Below are positions 23,481 to 33,725 of a stretch of 64,000 bases of DNA, piece by piece. Positions within the stretch are counted from its first letter, which is position 1. The number at the start of each line of letters is the position of its first letter. Location of the stretch: positions 12,843,356 to 12,907,355 of the forward strand of contig CM060470.1 of the NCBI GenBank assembly GCA_030544235.1. The letters run 5' to 3'. This stretch comes from Lepturacanthus savala (lineage: Eukaryota > Chordata > Actinopteri > Scombriformes > Trichiuridae). The notes under the pieces are model-generated. The model saw only the letters and a program-made list of their open reading frames with translations, was not told the DNA's origin and did not search any database. The position numbers and the translations under genes are program-made.

Positions 23481-24705
23481 CAACAATTTAGATCATATAT
23501 CTGCCCTCGGTCGTTAAGACTCTCAGCCTTTATTTGCACACATAAGTCTCCACTTGACCTCCGTGATTGCAGCAGCAGGCGAGGTTGCTGGGAGATTTTC
23601 TAATTTGAATGTAAAGCTTTTGTGTGGCAGCAAGTCGCCCCCCCTCCCCTCTCTTTTTATCATCCGAGGCACCTGGCGGGGCACTTAAGACGTGAATGGG
23701 ACAGCTGGGTCATACTTCAAAGTAGGTATTCATTCAAACACACACACTCGCACCCAAGGATGCATAGAGTCTTTACAACGACTAAGTTAAACAGTGATGG
23801 ACAGACATTTAACAGAAAACGTAAAAGGGACGTGACCAATCGAGTGACGTCAGCAACATCCACGCTAATCGACGCGTGTCATTAGCGAGCCTGCGGCTGA
23901 ATAAGTGTGTCACGATCAAATTGCTTTATGGTCCATTACAGGCTACAAAAGTTACTTCTGACCGAGCAATCTGATTGGTCAACTAGAAATTTAGACCGTG
24001 CTTAAAGCGACATGACAGCACACCTAGCCATGCTCAAATGAAAAAACACAATTATTCTGCCATTCATTGGAATCAGACATCGATTCTGCTGATTTCTGCC
24101 AATTTAGACAATAATGAGAAATGATTCATAGCAAAAAGCTGCTTGAAAGTTTCTGAACAATATAGAGACTCCACCTTTGAAAGGTTTATATGAAGTTAAA
24201 TAAATAATATGATGACAATTAAGACTTTCATCATATAAAATAAGACATATAATCACAGATTAATCCGAGATTGAAACAAAATTTCAAATACCTGTGTGAA
24301 AACAATGTTTTAAACATGCGCACTGCAACATGCTAGTGGATCAAAAACACAAGCGGATCTACCAGGATTATGTGACATGCGGATCTACTTGCACTTCATG
24401 CAGTAACCTTAAATTCAGCTGTAAAGCTGCAAATGATACCAAAAGTATCAAGAGCGCAGACATGAACAAGTGTGACCAAGCGTTTTATGAGCCTCTGCAA
24501 ACTGTGCTTTGACGTTGTGAATCCGAAAAAGGATCTGGATTGGGTTCGCTATACTAATCTACTCGATCTGATGTTTTTAAAGATTTGTGTAGTTGGGACC
24601 ATAAGCATCAGAACGAAGCCGTGCACATTTGTACAATTTTTCAAAAGCTAGCAAGGTTGGGGTGCATCATATTCAGATGGTGTGATCAGAAATACGTTGG
24701 AGATG
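23481..24705. other. Noncoding stretch, no gene seen
   Basis: No gene. A short ACACACACTC run lies near 23740-23750. The 60-87 codon frames are unstructured. Confidence 0.55.
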
Positions 24706-24714
24706 AGATTGCAT

Positions 24715-24905
24715 GCATTTAGCAGCTGAAGAGCGAAATATTTCCTTCAAGAGTTGGTAGGGAGCAAAAGAAGAGCTAAGAGAGAATAGTGGACAAAAAC
24801 ATGACTCCAAACGAATGATAATGTTGCACTGTTGGATGTGGGAATTCTGTTTGCTAAACACGTCAGCGTAAACAATGTTGTGTTATGTTCACAACTTGTT
24901 TCTGC
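24715..24905 (+). repeat. Decayed interspersed repeat, copy B
   Basis: Second copy of the repeat at 9990-10165, in the same orientation. It shares ATTTCC-TCA-GAGTTG, AAGAGCTAAGAG, GTGGACAAAAACATGACTCC and AAACGAATGATAATGTT in the same order. No coding content. Confidence 0.65.
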
Positions 24906-24909
24906 TTCC

Positions 24910-25655
24910 CAAATGCCTAAAAGCCAGTCTGTTCCTCCAGCAGCAGGTTTCAGACCATCGTTATGTTGCTAGCGGCAACCACCACAGCTCTACAGCAGCT
25001 GCTTAACTGACATCATTACATCCACCACTTTATCAGATCCATGACTCTGCAAATATTGGCCGACGTCTTGTATCTGCGCCGCAGATTTTTTATCTGTCGG
25101 AGTTCTTTTATCGCAGCTATTTCGCTTTTAAAATAACTCCCTGACTGTTTATTGTTTGTTCTTTTTCTGATTTGTAGCCACAATCTTTGAGTTTGTCGTC
25201 CAGCGCTGTTTTTTACTGTTTCATAAACTGCTGTCTTCGGCCTTTTATTAGTAGCGTGTCTAGCTCACTGTGAAGCTGTGCAAGTACAAATATAGCGAGG
25301 GCAGTAGATAGATATTTCAGATTATATTTAAAATGTATTGTTATATCTTCCCCCTCGGAATATTTGCATCTTTTCATGTCTTGAATATCCACTTATTGTT
25401 CACAAGTGCCATTTTTTTTCCTTCTGTGAACAGAAAGGAAAATAGAACAGCTGTGAAAGCTTTAAAATCAAGCATTCGCTTGAATATCATTTTTCAATAC
25501 CATAACGCTCACACACAGGGGAGCAATTCCGATCCACATACACAAAGGTGCAGAGGGATATGCTAACTCACACACTCTCACACACTCAGCACTTCGCCTC
25601 TAATCTGCTCTTAATTCAGTTCTGGCCTGGGGAGACTTTAACTCAATTACCCTCC
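24910..25655. other. Noncoding stretch, no gene seen
   Basis: AT-leaning DNA without a supported gene. Short CACACTC-type runs near 25508-25590 lead into the microsatellite that follows. Confidence 0.55.
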
Positions 25656-25658
25656 CAC

Positions 25659-25698
25659 CCCACCACCACCACCACCACCACACACACACACACACACA
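25659..25698. repeat. Compound (CCA)n(CA)n microsatellite
   Basis: About seven ACC units pass directly into about ten CA units. Confidence 0.95.
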
Positions 25699-25837
25699 TT
25701 AATAGAGCTCTTCCTCCTTCACATACTTGAGCGACATCAATCAGCATGAAGTGGATTCTGGAGCTTTTCTGTGAGAAGACAATTTAATTTGTCCACAGAC
25801 AGTCTGAAGTAGGACTTAAAACACAAAAGGAAGCATA

Positions 25838-25868
25838 ACAAAAAAAAAAAAAAAGAAAGAAAGAAAAT
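25838..25868. repeat. A-rich run with (GAAA)n
   Basis: An A run of about 15 followed by GAAAGAAAGAAAA. It could be a decayed poly(A) tail, but no element body was recognised upstream. Confidence 0.85.
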
Positions 25869-25879
25869 CCTTCATTCCG

Positions 25880-26155
25880 AAGTCCCACTCCCCTTTATTA
25901 CTTGGAAACATTAATCAAATTGTAATTCTCACAGCACACTCTGGCCATAATATTTAACATTACGCAACAGCACTGTTCTCTTAAAGCTTGAGTGATCATT
26001 CCAAATGTGATCTAGGCTATTAACCATTTGACAAATTGAACATCCGGTCTAATAACCTGATTGCTGGCTCGAAAATACCATTTACAGATTCAGGTAATGG
26101 CGTCAGGAGTTTGAAGCAATTCCTTGGTTCGCAAATTAGTGACATTTAAGAAATG
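25880..26155. other. Repeat-free complex block, candidate conserved noncoding element
   Basis: About 275 bp of unique sequence rich in homeodomain-type words, for example ACATTAATCAAATTGTAAT and CTAATAACCTGATTGC, flanked by simple repeats on both sides. No open frame and no transposon similarity. The composition and isolation resemble teleost conserved noncoding elements; constraint itself cannot be seen here. Confidence 0.4.
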
Positions 26156-26159
26156 TGTT

Positions 26160-26825
26160 TTTTCCCCCATCTTAAAAAAAAAAAGGATATACTGTGTTAA
26201 AGTCCTTTCATATGTGCAGGTTGCTCAGGGGTTTTGATGTATGCGTGGGGCACTGAGTTCTTTATTTCAGGTCATGGTGGGCCTGTGCGCGGAGGAATTT
26301 GTCATTGTAAATGCCAGGTGGTTCACTGGAGCACTAATGAGAGTTAATGTGTTGCCGGAGATATATATCCAAATAATGTGGGACACCTGATGGGATGTAG
26401 CTTGAATTTCAGATGCAGCGCTAAAAACGCAGCAAGCGTTTGCTGCTCGTAACAAAAATGGAACCTTCACAGGCAGCAGAAGCAACCGAGGCGCATGGGT
26501 AATGTAGTATTTCTAGCCGTCAGCGAAAACGAGGGAGATAGTCAAAAACAGTTCACCCATACAGACTCAGCAGCTGGGAGAGAGAATGCCCATTGGTGCC
26601 CCCTGCTGAGCGCCCGGCTAAAATATAAGGGAGAGTTAAGAAGACTTCACTTTATGCAAACTACTGCATGGCCCGTAGGAAGTATGTATTTAGGAAAGTG
26701 GAAGCTTACGTAGATTTTTGTTTGGCCAAATGAGGGTGTGTTGGACTGTTACATAGTCCTAATAGACAAATTGTACAGTGGGTAAGACAGGGATATACAT
26801 AGAGACATAGAGAGAGACATGCAAA
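26160..26825. other. Noncoding stretch, no gene seen
   Basis: An A run at about 26173-26185, then mixed sequence. Frames of 72 codons on both strands near 26267-26713 carry no domain. Confidence 0.55.
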
Positions 26826-26838
26826 TATAGTTATTGTT

Positions 26839-27385
26839 AAAAAAAAAACAAAAAGGGCTACATTTTATGTTCATTTATGTTTGTACTTTTTCCTGTATAG
26901 TGGAGCGACCTGGGAATTTTACTGTTTATATGTGTTAAATAAATGAGTTTAGACCCAGATTCTGTTCTGTTAGGTGATAGTGCTGGGATTTAATGCGTCT
27001 GTGAACACGTCTTGGAGTAAGACGGCTGAGGTCGACAGTAGCCTGTGTTAGCATGAGGAATAAAGTTAGCTGGTAAACCGGCTAACGGTTTACACGGCTA
27101 ACACTGTGATTTACACTGTGAAGAAATATATATGGTAAATGCTCTACCCCTACACCAACCACATCACGCCCCAGGAATTTTAACTTTTAATGACAATAAT
27201 GATGTTTTTACTATCCATCCAAAAAAATTACACAAAGACGGATATACACTAACACGCCATATCTGAAAGCTGAGATTGCTCTGACAGTCAGAGAGATACA
27301 TAAGCCGCAGACACACAGAGGCTCCTTGCTTTTAAAGATAGATGTCCAGCGAGAGCTAATCATGCTAGTTTTAATTCCTGTAAGA
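26839..27385. other. Noncoding stretch, no gene seen
   Basis: An A-rich run at about 26839-26855, then AT-leaning sequence. A short imperfect hairpin around GTAAACC (27073) and GGTTTAC (27087) is noted. Part of this stretch may be the interior of the MITE-like repeat that follows. Confidence 0.5.
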
Positions 27386-27389
27386 AATG

Positions 27390-27808
27390 TAAATGGAGGT
27401 CGTTTGCTACTCTGTTCTGAAACATGAATCAACTTCAAATCCTGCATAATTTCCAGGTCTATATTTTGGAATTTTACATAAATATTTTTACATAATTTAC
27501 AGTTAAAAATATCCTCACTCGCCTGGTTCATTTACAGTCCCCTCAGTTCAGCTTCCGTCTGAAGCAGAATATCCTAGCTCCTGTCTCTTTAAGGCCAACC
27601 AAGTCTATAAAAAGGACATCCACTTGTCTGCGACTTGCACAATGAGATGGCATCACCTCGTCTGCATGGTAGAAAAAAAAAAAAACGTTAAAAACCATAT
27701 GTTCATTTCTACATAAATTAATTTGACCACATTAGCACAGATATCTGTCATCATAGCAGTATATAAATAACAGTTAAATCCCAAAAGAATCATAGGGCCC
27801 CTTTAAAC
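27390..27808 (-). repeat. MITE-like repeat with a TTAAAGGGGCCCTAT end
   Basis: Read on the minus strand it begins TTAAAGGGGCCCTATGATTC at 27807, a terminal word of a common fish MITE family. It continues with CCTTAAAGAGACAGGAGCTA, AAGCTGAACTGAGGGGACTG and ATAGACCTGGAAATTATGCA, which follow the interior of that family. The other end was not located. A related start occurs in the opposite orientation at 28273. Confidence 0.55.
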
Positions 27809-28270
27809 AAAAGTGGAGGAAAATCTGACCGTTTGCGGTCTGCGGTTTCACTACAGCATGTATTTAACTAGCTATCAGGAACGTTAACAACAGAAAACAG
27901 CTATCTAATTGGAGCAGAGTATGTAAATGTCTAGGGAACTACAGATGCATGCGAGGCCAGCAGTGGTGGGTAGGAAGAAATTACAAGTAACGAACATAAG
28001 TAAAAAAGGAACAAGTAATTCTTAGGTTTACTTTGTATATTATTGAGCCAATAAGCAATGTGTAATTTCCCTACATTCGCCATTCATTACTGAGTTCGGA
28101 ACTAGTCTCCTGTAAGTGCGAAGATGGGGGGTGAGCACCTCTACTGCGGACGCCACAGGACACCAACAAGAGGAAGCTTTTAGCTGCTGCTGTTTGTATT
28201 TTTATTAGGTAGTAAGGGGAAAAGGAAAGAGATGAGAGGGTTAAGAGAAAGTAGAGGCCTCCATCTTATC
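27809..28270. other. Noncoding stretch with possible repeat scraps
   Basis: Near 27962-28020 the words GCAGTGGTGGGTAG and TTACAAGTAACG resemble the end of another common fish interspersed repeat, at low confidence. No gene was found. Confidence 0.45.
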
Positions 28271-28272
28271 CA

Positions 28273-28540
28273 TTAAAGGTGCCCTATTATGGAAGAAAAA
28301 TGATGTGCTTGTATCTATATTTAGGTGTTCCTGCTAATACACAAATAAAAGACCACCTACTCATTTTGTTGCTGCCTGGCCTCCTGTCTGGTGTTGCTGA
28401 AACCTTGCTAATCGCAAGTGATTTCGAAATGGCTCCTGTTGTGATGTCACAACAGGAAACTTGGATAGATTTCCAATATCATACTAGTATATAAATATCC
28501 GTAAAGTATAACCCAAAAAAATCAAATGGCCGCTGAAAAA
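28273..28540 (+). repeat. MITE-like repeat with a TTAAAGGTGCCCTATTATG end
   Basis: The left end TTAAAGGTGCCCTATTATGG matches the terminal word of the family at 27390-27808. Inside, CTCCTGTTGTGATGTCACAA is typical of the family. A possible right end is ACCCAAAAAAATCAAATGGC near 28510-28530. Superfamily not assigned. Confidence 0.5.
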
Positions 28541-30375
28541 AAGCGAAGAAAATCTGACAGTCGCAGTCACTGCTTTCATTAAGAATAAATAGTCTAACAG
28601 GGCAACACATGGAGGAAATCTGCAACTTTGATGAATGATTAATACAGCGGCAGCCAAATCAGAGTAACATCTGAGAGAATTGACTATTTCTACGTTCATT
28701 AACGTTGAGGATACCGCATGAAGAAAATTTTGGGAATACATAGCGAGCAACAGCTCATCAAGTTGCATCATGGGTTGTGTAGGATCCGGTTTGACTGACT
28801 ATAGGGATCATCAATCATTCTCTCGCGAGTCCCACAAGATTATGAAAGTGCAACTCACCGCTAACCAATTTAAGAAATCCTGTAATGCACTGTCAGCAAA
28901 CTACATAAAGCACACTACGCTGTATATCTACTAACCCAACAAGTTGGTGCCAGACTTTTTTTTTTTTTTTTTTTTTACACCCAAGGAAGCTAAAGTGATA
29001 AGAAATGAAAAACATTTGTGGACAGAGCACTGATTTTGTGCTGTTTTGGAGAAAGATTTGTTTTGTATCCCATCACTTCCTGTGGGTGAATCTCAGTGAG
29101 TGGGGATGCAGCCCACATTGTGATTAAGCCTGTTATACAGTATATATATATATTTTTAAAAAATCCCTTCTGCAGCTATAAATTATGCATTAATTTGTGC
29201 TGATTCATGCACTACTTGAAGAGACGCTGATATAAAAGTATAGTAGCTTCACACAGCTGTGAAGATGTAAAGGGCTGGAGCTGGGGTTTCAGCGTTGCCA
29301 CCTCGCTGCTCGGTAAAAGAAGACGGAAAAAGAGGAAGATTTATCCTCTGAATCCGGCATTTATTTATTAATCTACCGGCACTCTGTGTGATTTGCTCCA
29401 AGGCGTTCTCTAACGCCGTTTTAACGGTAGCGCCAAAAAGAAGACGGATGGGAGTAATTATCATTACCTGGTGCTCTGCCAGTATCACCATGGTTACCAG
29501 TGAATTACCCACACCATTGGCAGATCTGTTCAACCGCTATCTCTCACCTACTCTGTCCATTTCCTTCTGTTATTTTCAACTCTTCTCAAACTTTGCTCTG
29601 TTTACTTTCTCATCGCTACTGGTTTTCTTTTCCTCTCCGCTCCCAACTTTTTTTCCTCCGCCTCCTTTTCTCACCTCATCTCCTACTCCGTTGCGGCCGG
29701 CTCCGTCAGATCTGCCTGCCCGTAATCTTGGTTTATGCTGCCACTCCTGAGTTTGAAGTAGAGCCAGGTCGGGGTTACAGGGACAGCGGTGTTAAGCTGG
29801 GAAAGATGGAAGGAAATAAGAGAGGAGGGGAAAGAGAAGAGGGGAGATGGCTTGATTTATTTGCTGGCCTTGCAGACTGGATTCAACTGAATCCAGAGGT
29901 GAAGCTGCAGCAGTGAGAGGGCGATACAGAGAGAATCTGATTTCCAGGAAAGGAAAGTAGGACTTGGAAAAAACCAGAGAGAGCAGCAGCAGCCGCCCGG
30001 AACTCAAGCTTCAATCTGACTCGGTGCCAGTCTATTTTACCGTTTTCATCTCCTTTCCATCTTTCTACACCCTCGCGTTCACATTCTCTCTGCACTCCTC
30101 TAATCGCCTCTGTGGTTCTGGCTCTGGCGTGAGGTGAGTCAGTCGATGGGGTGTAAAGGGCGAACAGTTTGGTTTGACAGCCGAGTGCCAGGAGGGGCCC
30201 ACCTCACGGCCTCACATCCAAAACCGCTGCCTCGCCAGCCGAGGAGAGCACTTTTCATAAACGCAGGATCGCAGTTACATCTGCGCTGCCGAGGCAACGG
30301 GAGATGAGCGAGATCCAGCAACCCCAAATTGTTTCCTTACTCCCATTAAAACCTTCAAATTAGATTAAAGGAAAA
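28541..30375. other. Noncoding stretch, no gene seen
   Basis: It contains a T21 run at 28956-28976, a short TA run near 29140-29153, and C/T-rich DNA at about 29530-29700. The frames of 94-138 codons at 29388-29916 read through the pyrimidine-rich part and have no domain. No transposon was recognised. Confidence 0.5.
28956..28976. repeat. T21 homopolymer
   Basis: An uninterrupted T run of about 21. It could be a minus-strand poly(A) tail, but no retroelement body was recognised beside it. Confidence 0.95.
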
Positions 30376-30377
30376 GA

Positions 30378-30413
30378 AGGGGAGGGAGGTGGTGGTGGGG
30401 GGGGGGGGGGGGG
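30378..30413. repeat. G-rich tract with a 17-G run
   Basis: AAGGGGAGGGAGGTGGTGGT is followed by an uninterrupted run of 17 G (30397-30413). Multiple G runs of three or more fit the G-quadruplex pattern on the + strand. Confidence 0.95.
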
Positions 30414-30559
30414 AAATGGCGATCGTTTTCTTGATTCGGGGCAGAAAATCCTATTTCATGGTGGTGTGGAATTCCGTTCCAAAAAAACTTTTTATCGGCT
30501 CCCTCATCTGCCTCGCTGAGGGATTTTTTTTTCTAATCTATCTCTCTTTCCTACTCTCC

Positions 30560-30607
30560 GGCCTCCTCTCTTGCCCTCTCTCTCTCTCTTTCTCTCCCCC
30601 CCCCCCC
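30560..30607. repeat. Pyrimidine tract (CT)n with a C12 run
   Basis: A CT-rich stretch ends in about 12 C (30596-30607) followed by AG. The CCCCAG end resembles a 3' splice site, but the sequence after it reaches stops quickly and no donor or domain supports an exon. Confidence 0.9.
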
Positions 30608-30624
30608 AGCGTTTAAATAGCTGA

Positions 30625-30885
30625 GAGTGCAGAATGGCAGACAATAAACAATTCTCGGGCATTTGTTTTTGATTTGCAGTCACTGAAGGCTTGCCATCGT
30701 GCCTGCACGGGTTGATTGTATTACCAGGAGATACAGAGTAATTGGGGGAGATTAAAACCTCCCCCCCTTCTCTCATTTGATAGTCTTGCAGAAACCAAGG
30801 AATGTCCATTAGGCCCTTGAATGTTGATTAGAGAGACAAATCTGATGTCCAGATAGCTGATGATAGGCGAAGTGGATTTTCTTGT
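30625..30885. other. Repeat-free complex block, candidate conserved noncoding element
   Basis: About 260 bp of unique sequence between the C/T tract and the downstream region. Words such as GACAATAAACAATTCTCGGG and TAGGCCCTTGAATGTTGATT are complex and not part of any repeat I know. No open frame. An enhancer-like conserved element is possible but not shown. Confidence 0.4.
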
Positions 30886-31285
30886 AGAGTGCTGCGGTTA
30901 AGTGTTTCACGATGTCACGCAGAGCTCATTAAAACGGGGGGATTCGATTTGGACGACATGATTATAACGTCATGTGGAGCCATCAGACTTCTGGAAGAGC
31001 ATCACAGGAAGGATGGTCACGGCTGTAGGACAGAAGGGAAGCAACAGTTTTGTCTGATGTACGGGCTTAGCGAGACACTAAAAGACGAGGGGGGGAGAGG
31101 GGGGGGTATGATTGCCTCCTTCAATGCATGCTGCAGACGTCATGCGCATGCCAGGTTGTCTGCACGTCCTAAGAGAGTCCTCAAAACGTCTCGGATTTGA
31201 TTAGATGAATTCAAGGCTCCACCTGTTAAACAGCACACCAGTCTGCTTGCGGCGCTGATCACCACCAAAATTATGCGTGTTGCGG
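30886..31285. other. Noncoding stretch, no gene seen
   Basis: A 103-codon frame (30889-31200) has no recognisable domain and contains a glycine run from a G-rich tract (31089-31106). I treat it as spurious. Confidence 0.55.
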
Positions 31286-31289
31286 GACA

Positions 31290-31427
31290 GGTCTGAGTTG
31301 CTTTCTATCCGCAACTCAGACCACGTCCACACGAACTTGGCCAAATTGCAAACGCAGGTTTTTTATCTCCAGTTTGGCTCTCCGTCCATCCTGAAACTGT
31401 GATATTCTATCCCGGAGAATATCACAG
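31290..31427. repeat. Two perfect 12-bp hairpins, possible MITE remnant
   Basis: Hairpin 1 has arms GGTCTGAGTTGC (31290-31301) and GCAACTCAGACC (31311-31322) with a 9-nt loop. Hairpin 2 has arms CTGTGATATTCT (31397-31408) and AGAATATCACAG (31416-31427) with a 7-nt loop. The sequence between contains CCACGTCCACACGAACTTGG, which recalls a fish MITE family. Both stems are perfect, unlike the decayed repeats around them. Confidence 0.8.
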
Positions 31428-31490
31428 AGCAACACGTCCAAGTAACGAAAGACCAATGAGGTATCCATGATTTGCAAACAAACGCATGAT

Positions 31491-31786
31491 ATACTGCATT
31501 TTTCAGACTATAAGACGTACAGCATCATAGGGGCAATATCAAAGTGTCATTTTAGGGTCCTTATACAGACACCGTAATATGTTGAAGCACAGTACATATT
31601 ACCCCATCTACCAAAGTCGTACTAAAACATTTTGACAGATTTTTGAGTGAAGTGTACCACATAAAATCAGTTTGCAGTCAGTAAGCACAACTAGAATTAA
31701 TAAATGAGGATGATAAGGTGCACTGTCAATTTTTGAGAAAAATTAAAGGATATTCAGTGCACCTTATAGTCTAAAAATTACGGTAT
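31491..31786. mobile_element. MITE with about 30-bp inverted ends (ACTATAAGG type)
   Basis: The left end is ATACTGCATTTTTCAGACTA (31491 onward). The right end, reverse-complemented, is ATACCGTAATTTTTAGACTA; both continue into TAAG-. About 22 of the first 31 positions agree. The element is about 296 bp long and has no frame. The interior GCACTGTCAATTTTTGAGAA and the end words match a widespread fish MITE whose consensus contains ACTATAAGGCGCAC. No target duplication longer than TA is evident. Superfamily not assigned. Confidence 0.8.
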
Positions 31787-32730
31787 TCAAAGTGAGTGTA
31801 TCTGTCTCTCTTTAGTCTTCAGGCAAACACGCACCCGCATGCGCCGCAAATGTCGAAAACAGACACGTTTAATACCGCTGTCCTCCGTTGTCCTCTGCCT
31901 GTCCTGCATCTGATTTGACCTTTGACCCTGACGTTGGACATTCATCCCAGCCAGTAATCCTCTCAGGCTCATTCTGAGCTCGGTCTCTCATGCCTGGTCA
32001 TGCACAGCAGCGCAAGCCAACTGAGGCTCTTGCCAATAGTCAGCCCTTTGTGCCCTCAGTCTTTATTTCCTCGGTGCACGTAGTTCATTGTGAGAAGCGA
32101 TACCCCCCCGTCATAAAAAGATTGAGACAATACCTAAAATAATGGTTCCCCCCTACACAAAGCTGTTTAAGCACGACGTTAGTTCTCATTTCAGAAAAGA
32201 GCTTGAAACAACATTCATTTCAACAAAGTGCAGCTGGCTGAAACCTTCCAGCTTCTTCTTTTCTTTGATTTCAGTTACAGTCAAAAAAAAGCTTCATAAC
32301 TCATTCCTTGAACTCAGGCTTTTAAGCCATTGAACTCCCACATTGTTTTTTTTTTTGTTTGTTTGTTTGTTCTCTTTACTTACGGCATTTCCCTAAAATC
32401 TGTAAAACTGACATGAACTTTTTTACTAGCTTCTCTGCTTCTTTGACGTATTTTAATGACAAATGTCAGCTTGGAGATAACATGGTGACATGAAGAAGAG
32501 AAGCCTTTGCTTTCAAGTGCAAAAAAAATATGCTCTAGCTATTATAGTGTTTTAAATTAATTTAAAGAGAATTGTATGAAAAAAACAAAACTTTTACAAG
32601 GTTAACTGGTGCAGTGGCAGCCTGTTATAGCAGCTCTGAGCTGTTTTCCTTTAGTTTCTTAAAATTGATTGATTTTAACATGTAATAACTAAACTGGTTG
32701 TGTTTACTCTGGTTGGTCCTTCTTTTCTTT
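31787..32730. other. Noncoding stretch, no gene seen
   Basis: It contains a T run followed by (TTTG)n at 32345-32371. A/T runs are common from 32280 to 32600. No gene was found. Confidence 0.55.
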
Positions 32731-32759
32731 TGCATTGTGTACAACCATATCTGGTGATC

Positions 32760-33722
32760 TAGCACGCAACCATGGCCCCATTGTCTACACCACAGATCAG
32801 CTGATAGCGCTACCCGGGGAAGCGACTCGATGCGAGCTGATGAGGAGGAGGCCAGTTAGAAAACTCGCCCCCCCGCTCGTCGATCATCACGGGAGGGATG
32901 TCAGATCTCTCGATAAGATGGACAAGTAAGCAGTGCTGACTCGGCACCGGTGGAAATACTGGGAGAGACACGGCCAACCACAAGGAGCCTCGACATGAAC
33001 ACAGCAGTTTCCCAGATGATGTGAGCGGACAGAACAAAGCAGGGAAGGGAGGAGGGCTGACAGTATTTCTAAATGATAGGCGGTGTAACTCTGGGCACAT
33101 CACTATTAAAATGTGTCAATATATCAGATTAGACAGTAAAACACTGGATCTATTTTATGCCAACACCGAGGAGGCGTATCGCTCATCATCTCTCCCTCCC
33201 CTCGGGAAGATCTGATCACGAGATCTGTGCCTGGATGGCCCCTCGACCCAGCGGAGGTGGTGGTGGTGGTGGGGGAAGGAAAATGATGGCTAAGCTATTA
33301 TGTCTGATGAATAACATGTCTCACTCCATGCAGGACCCCGCTGACATCACCGGGCAGGTCCTTCAGTGACAGGCCGCTTCTCCCGCAGTTCTTTCCTTCC
33401 TGCTGCTGTCAGACTTTACAATCAACACTGCTCCCAGTAGACCAAACAGACCGACGGCGACCCGACGACCCGGTTTGTCCAGGACTGTCCTGGTTTCAAG
33501 CTGGGTGTCCTGAGTCTTGAGAAATATCTGTTAAAACACAAAGGGAAGACTGAGGCTGAAAAGTGTCTGATTCAGAAGTGCCAAAAACTGTAGTTCCTCA
33601 AATGGCTGTTGAGTCTATAGTAGTAATAATAGTAGTATATTTTTCTGATGCTTCTTGCTGCTGTTACACTGCAGATTTCCCCGCTGTGGGATTAATAAAG
33701 GTTTATAATATTTGATCTTATC
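32760..33722 (+). pseudogene. Non-LTR retrotransposon (LINE) remnant, internally deleted
   Basis: The 5' part encodes YTTDQLIAL and then HGRDVRSLDKMDK (about 32777-32929), matching the start of a fish LINE endonuclease region (consensus NVRSL-NKMDEL). After a break, 33030-33220 encodes GKGGGLTVFLNDRRCNSGHI and SKTLDLFYANTEEAY...PPLG, followed in another frame by GRSDH, the conserved endonuclease C-terminal motif. The GDFN catalytic segment between them is missing. The reverse transcriptase is absent. The sequence then jumps to a 3' UTR: CTGACATCACCGGGCAGGTC, CACTGCAGATTTCCCCGCTG and TGTGGGATTAATAAAGG, ending with TTGATCTTA near 33721. That tail is typical of fish Rex1/CR1-type elements. Several stops and frame changes mean no product. 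Confidence 0.8.
33254..33278. repeat. (GGT)n run inside the LINE remnant
   Basis: GGAGGTGGTGGTGGTGGTGG, in the part where LINE coding sequence is replaced by 3' material. It is a simple-sequence expansion after insertion. Confidence 0.85.
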
Positions 33723-33725
33723 CAT

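Noticed and set aside
30596..30610. C12 followed by CAG as a 3' splice site
   Set aside because: The polypyrimidine tract is a general simple repeat. Stops follow soon after in the frames and no donor is found nearby.
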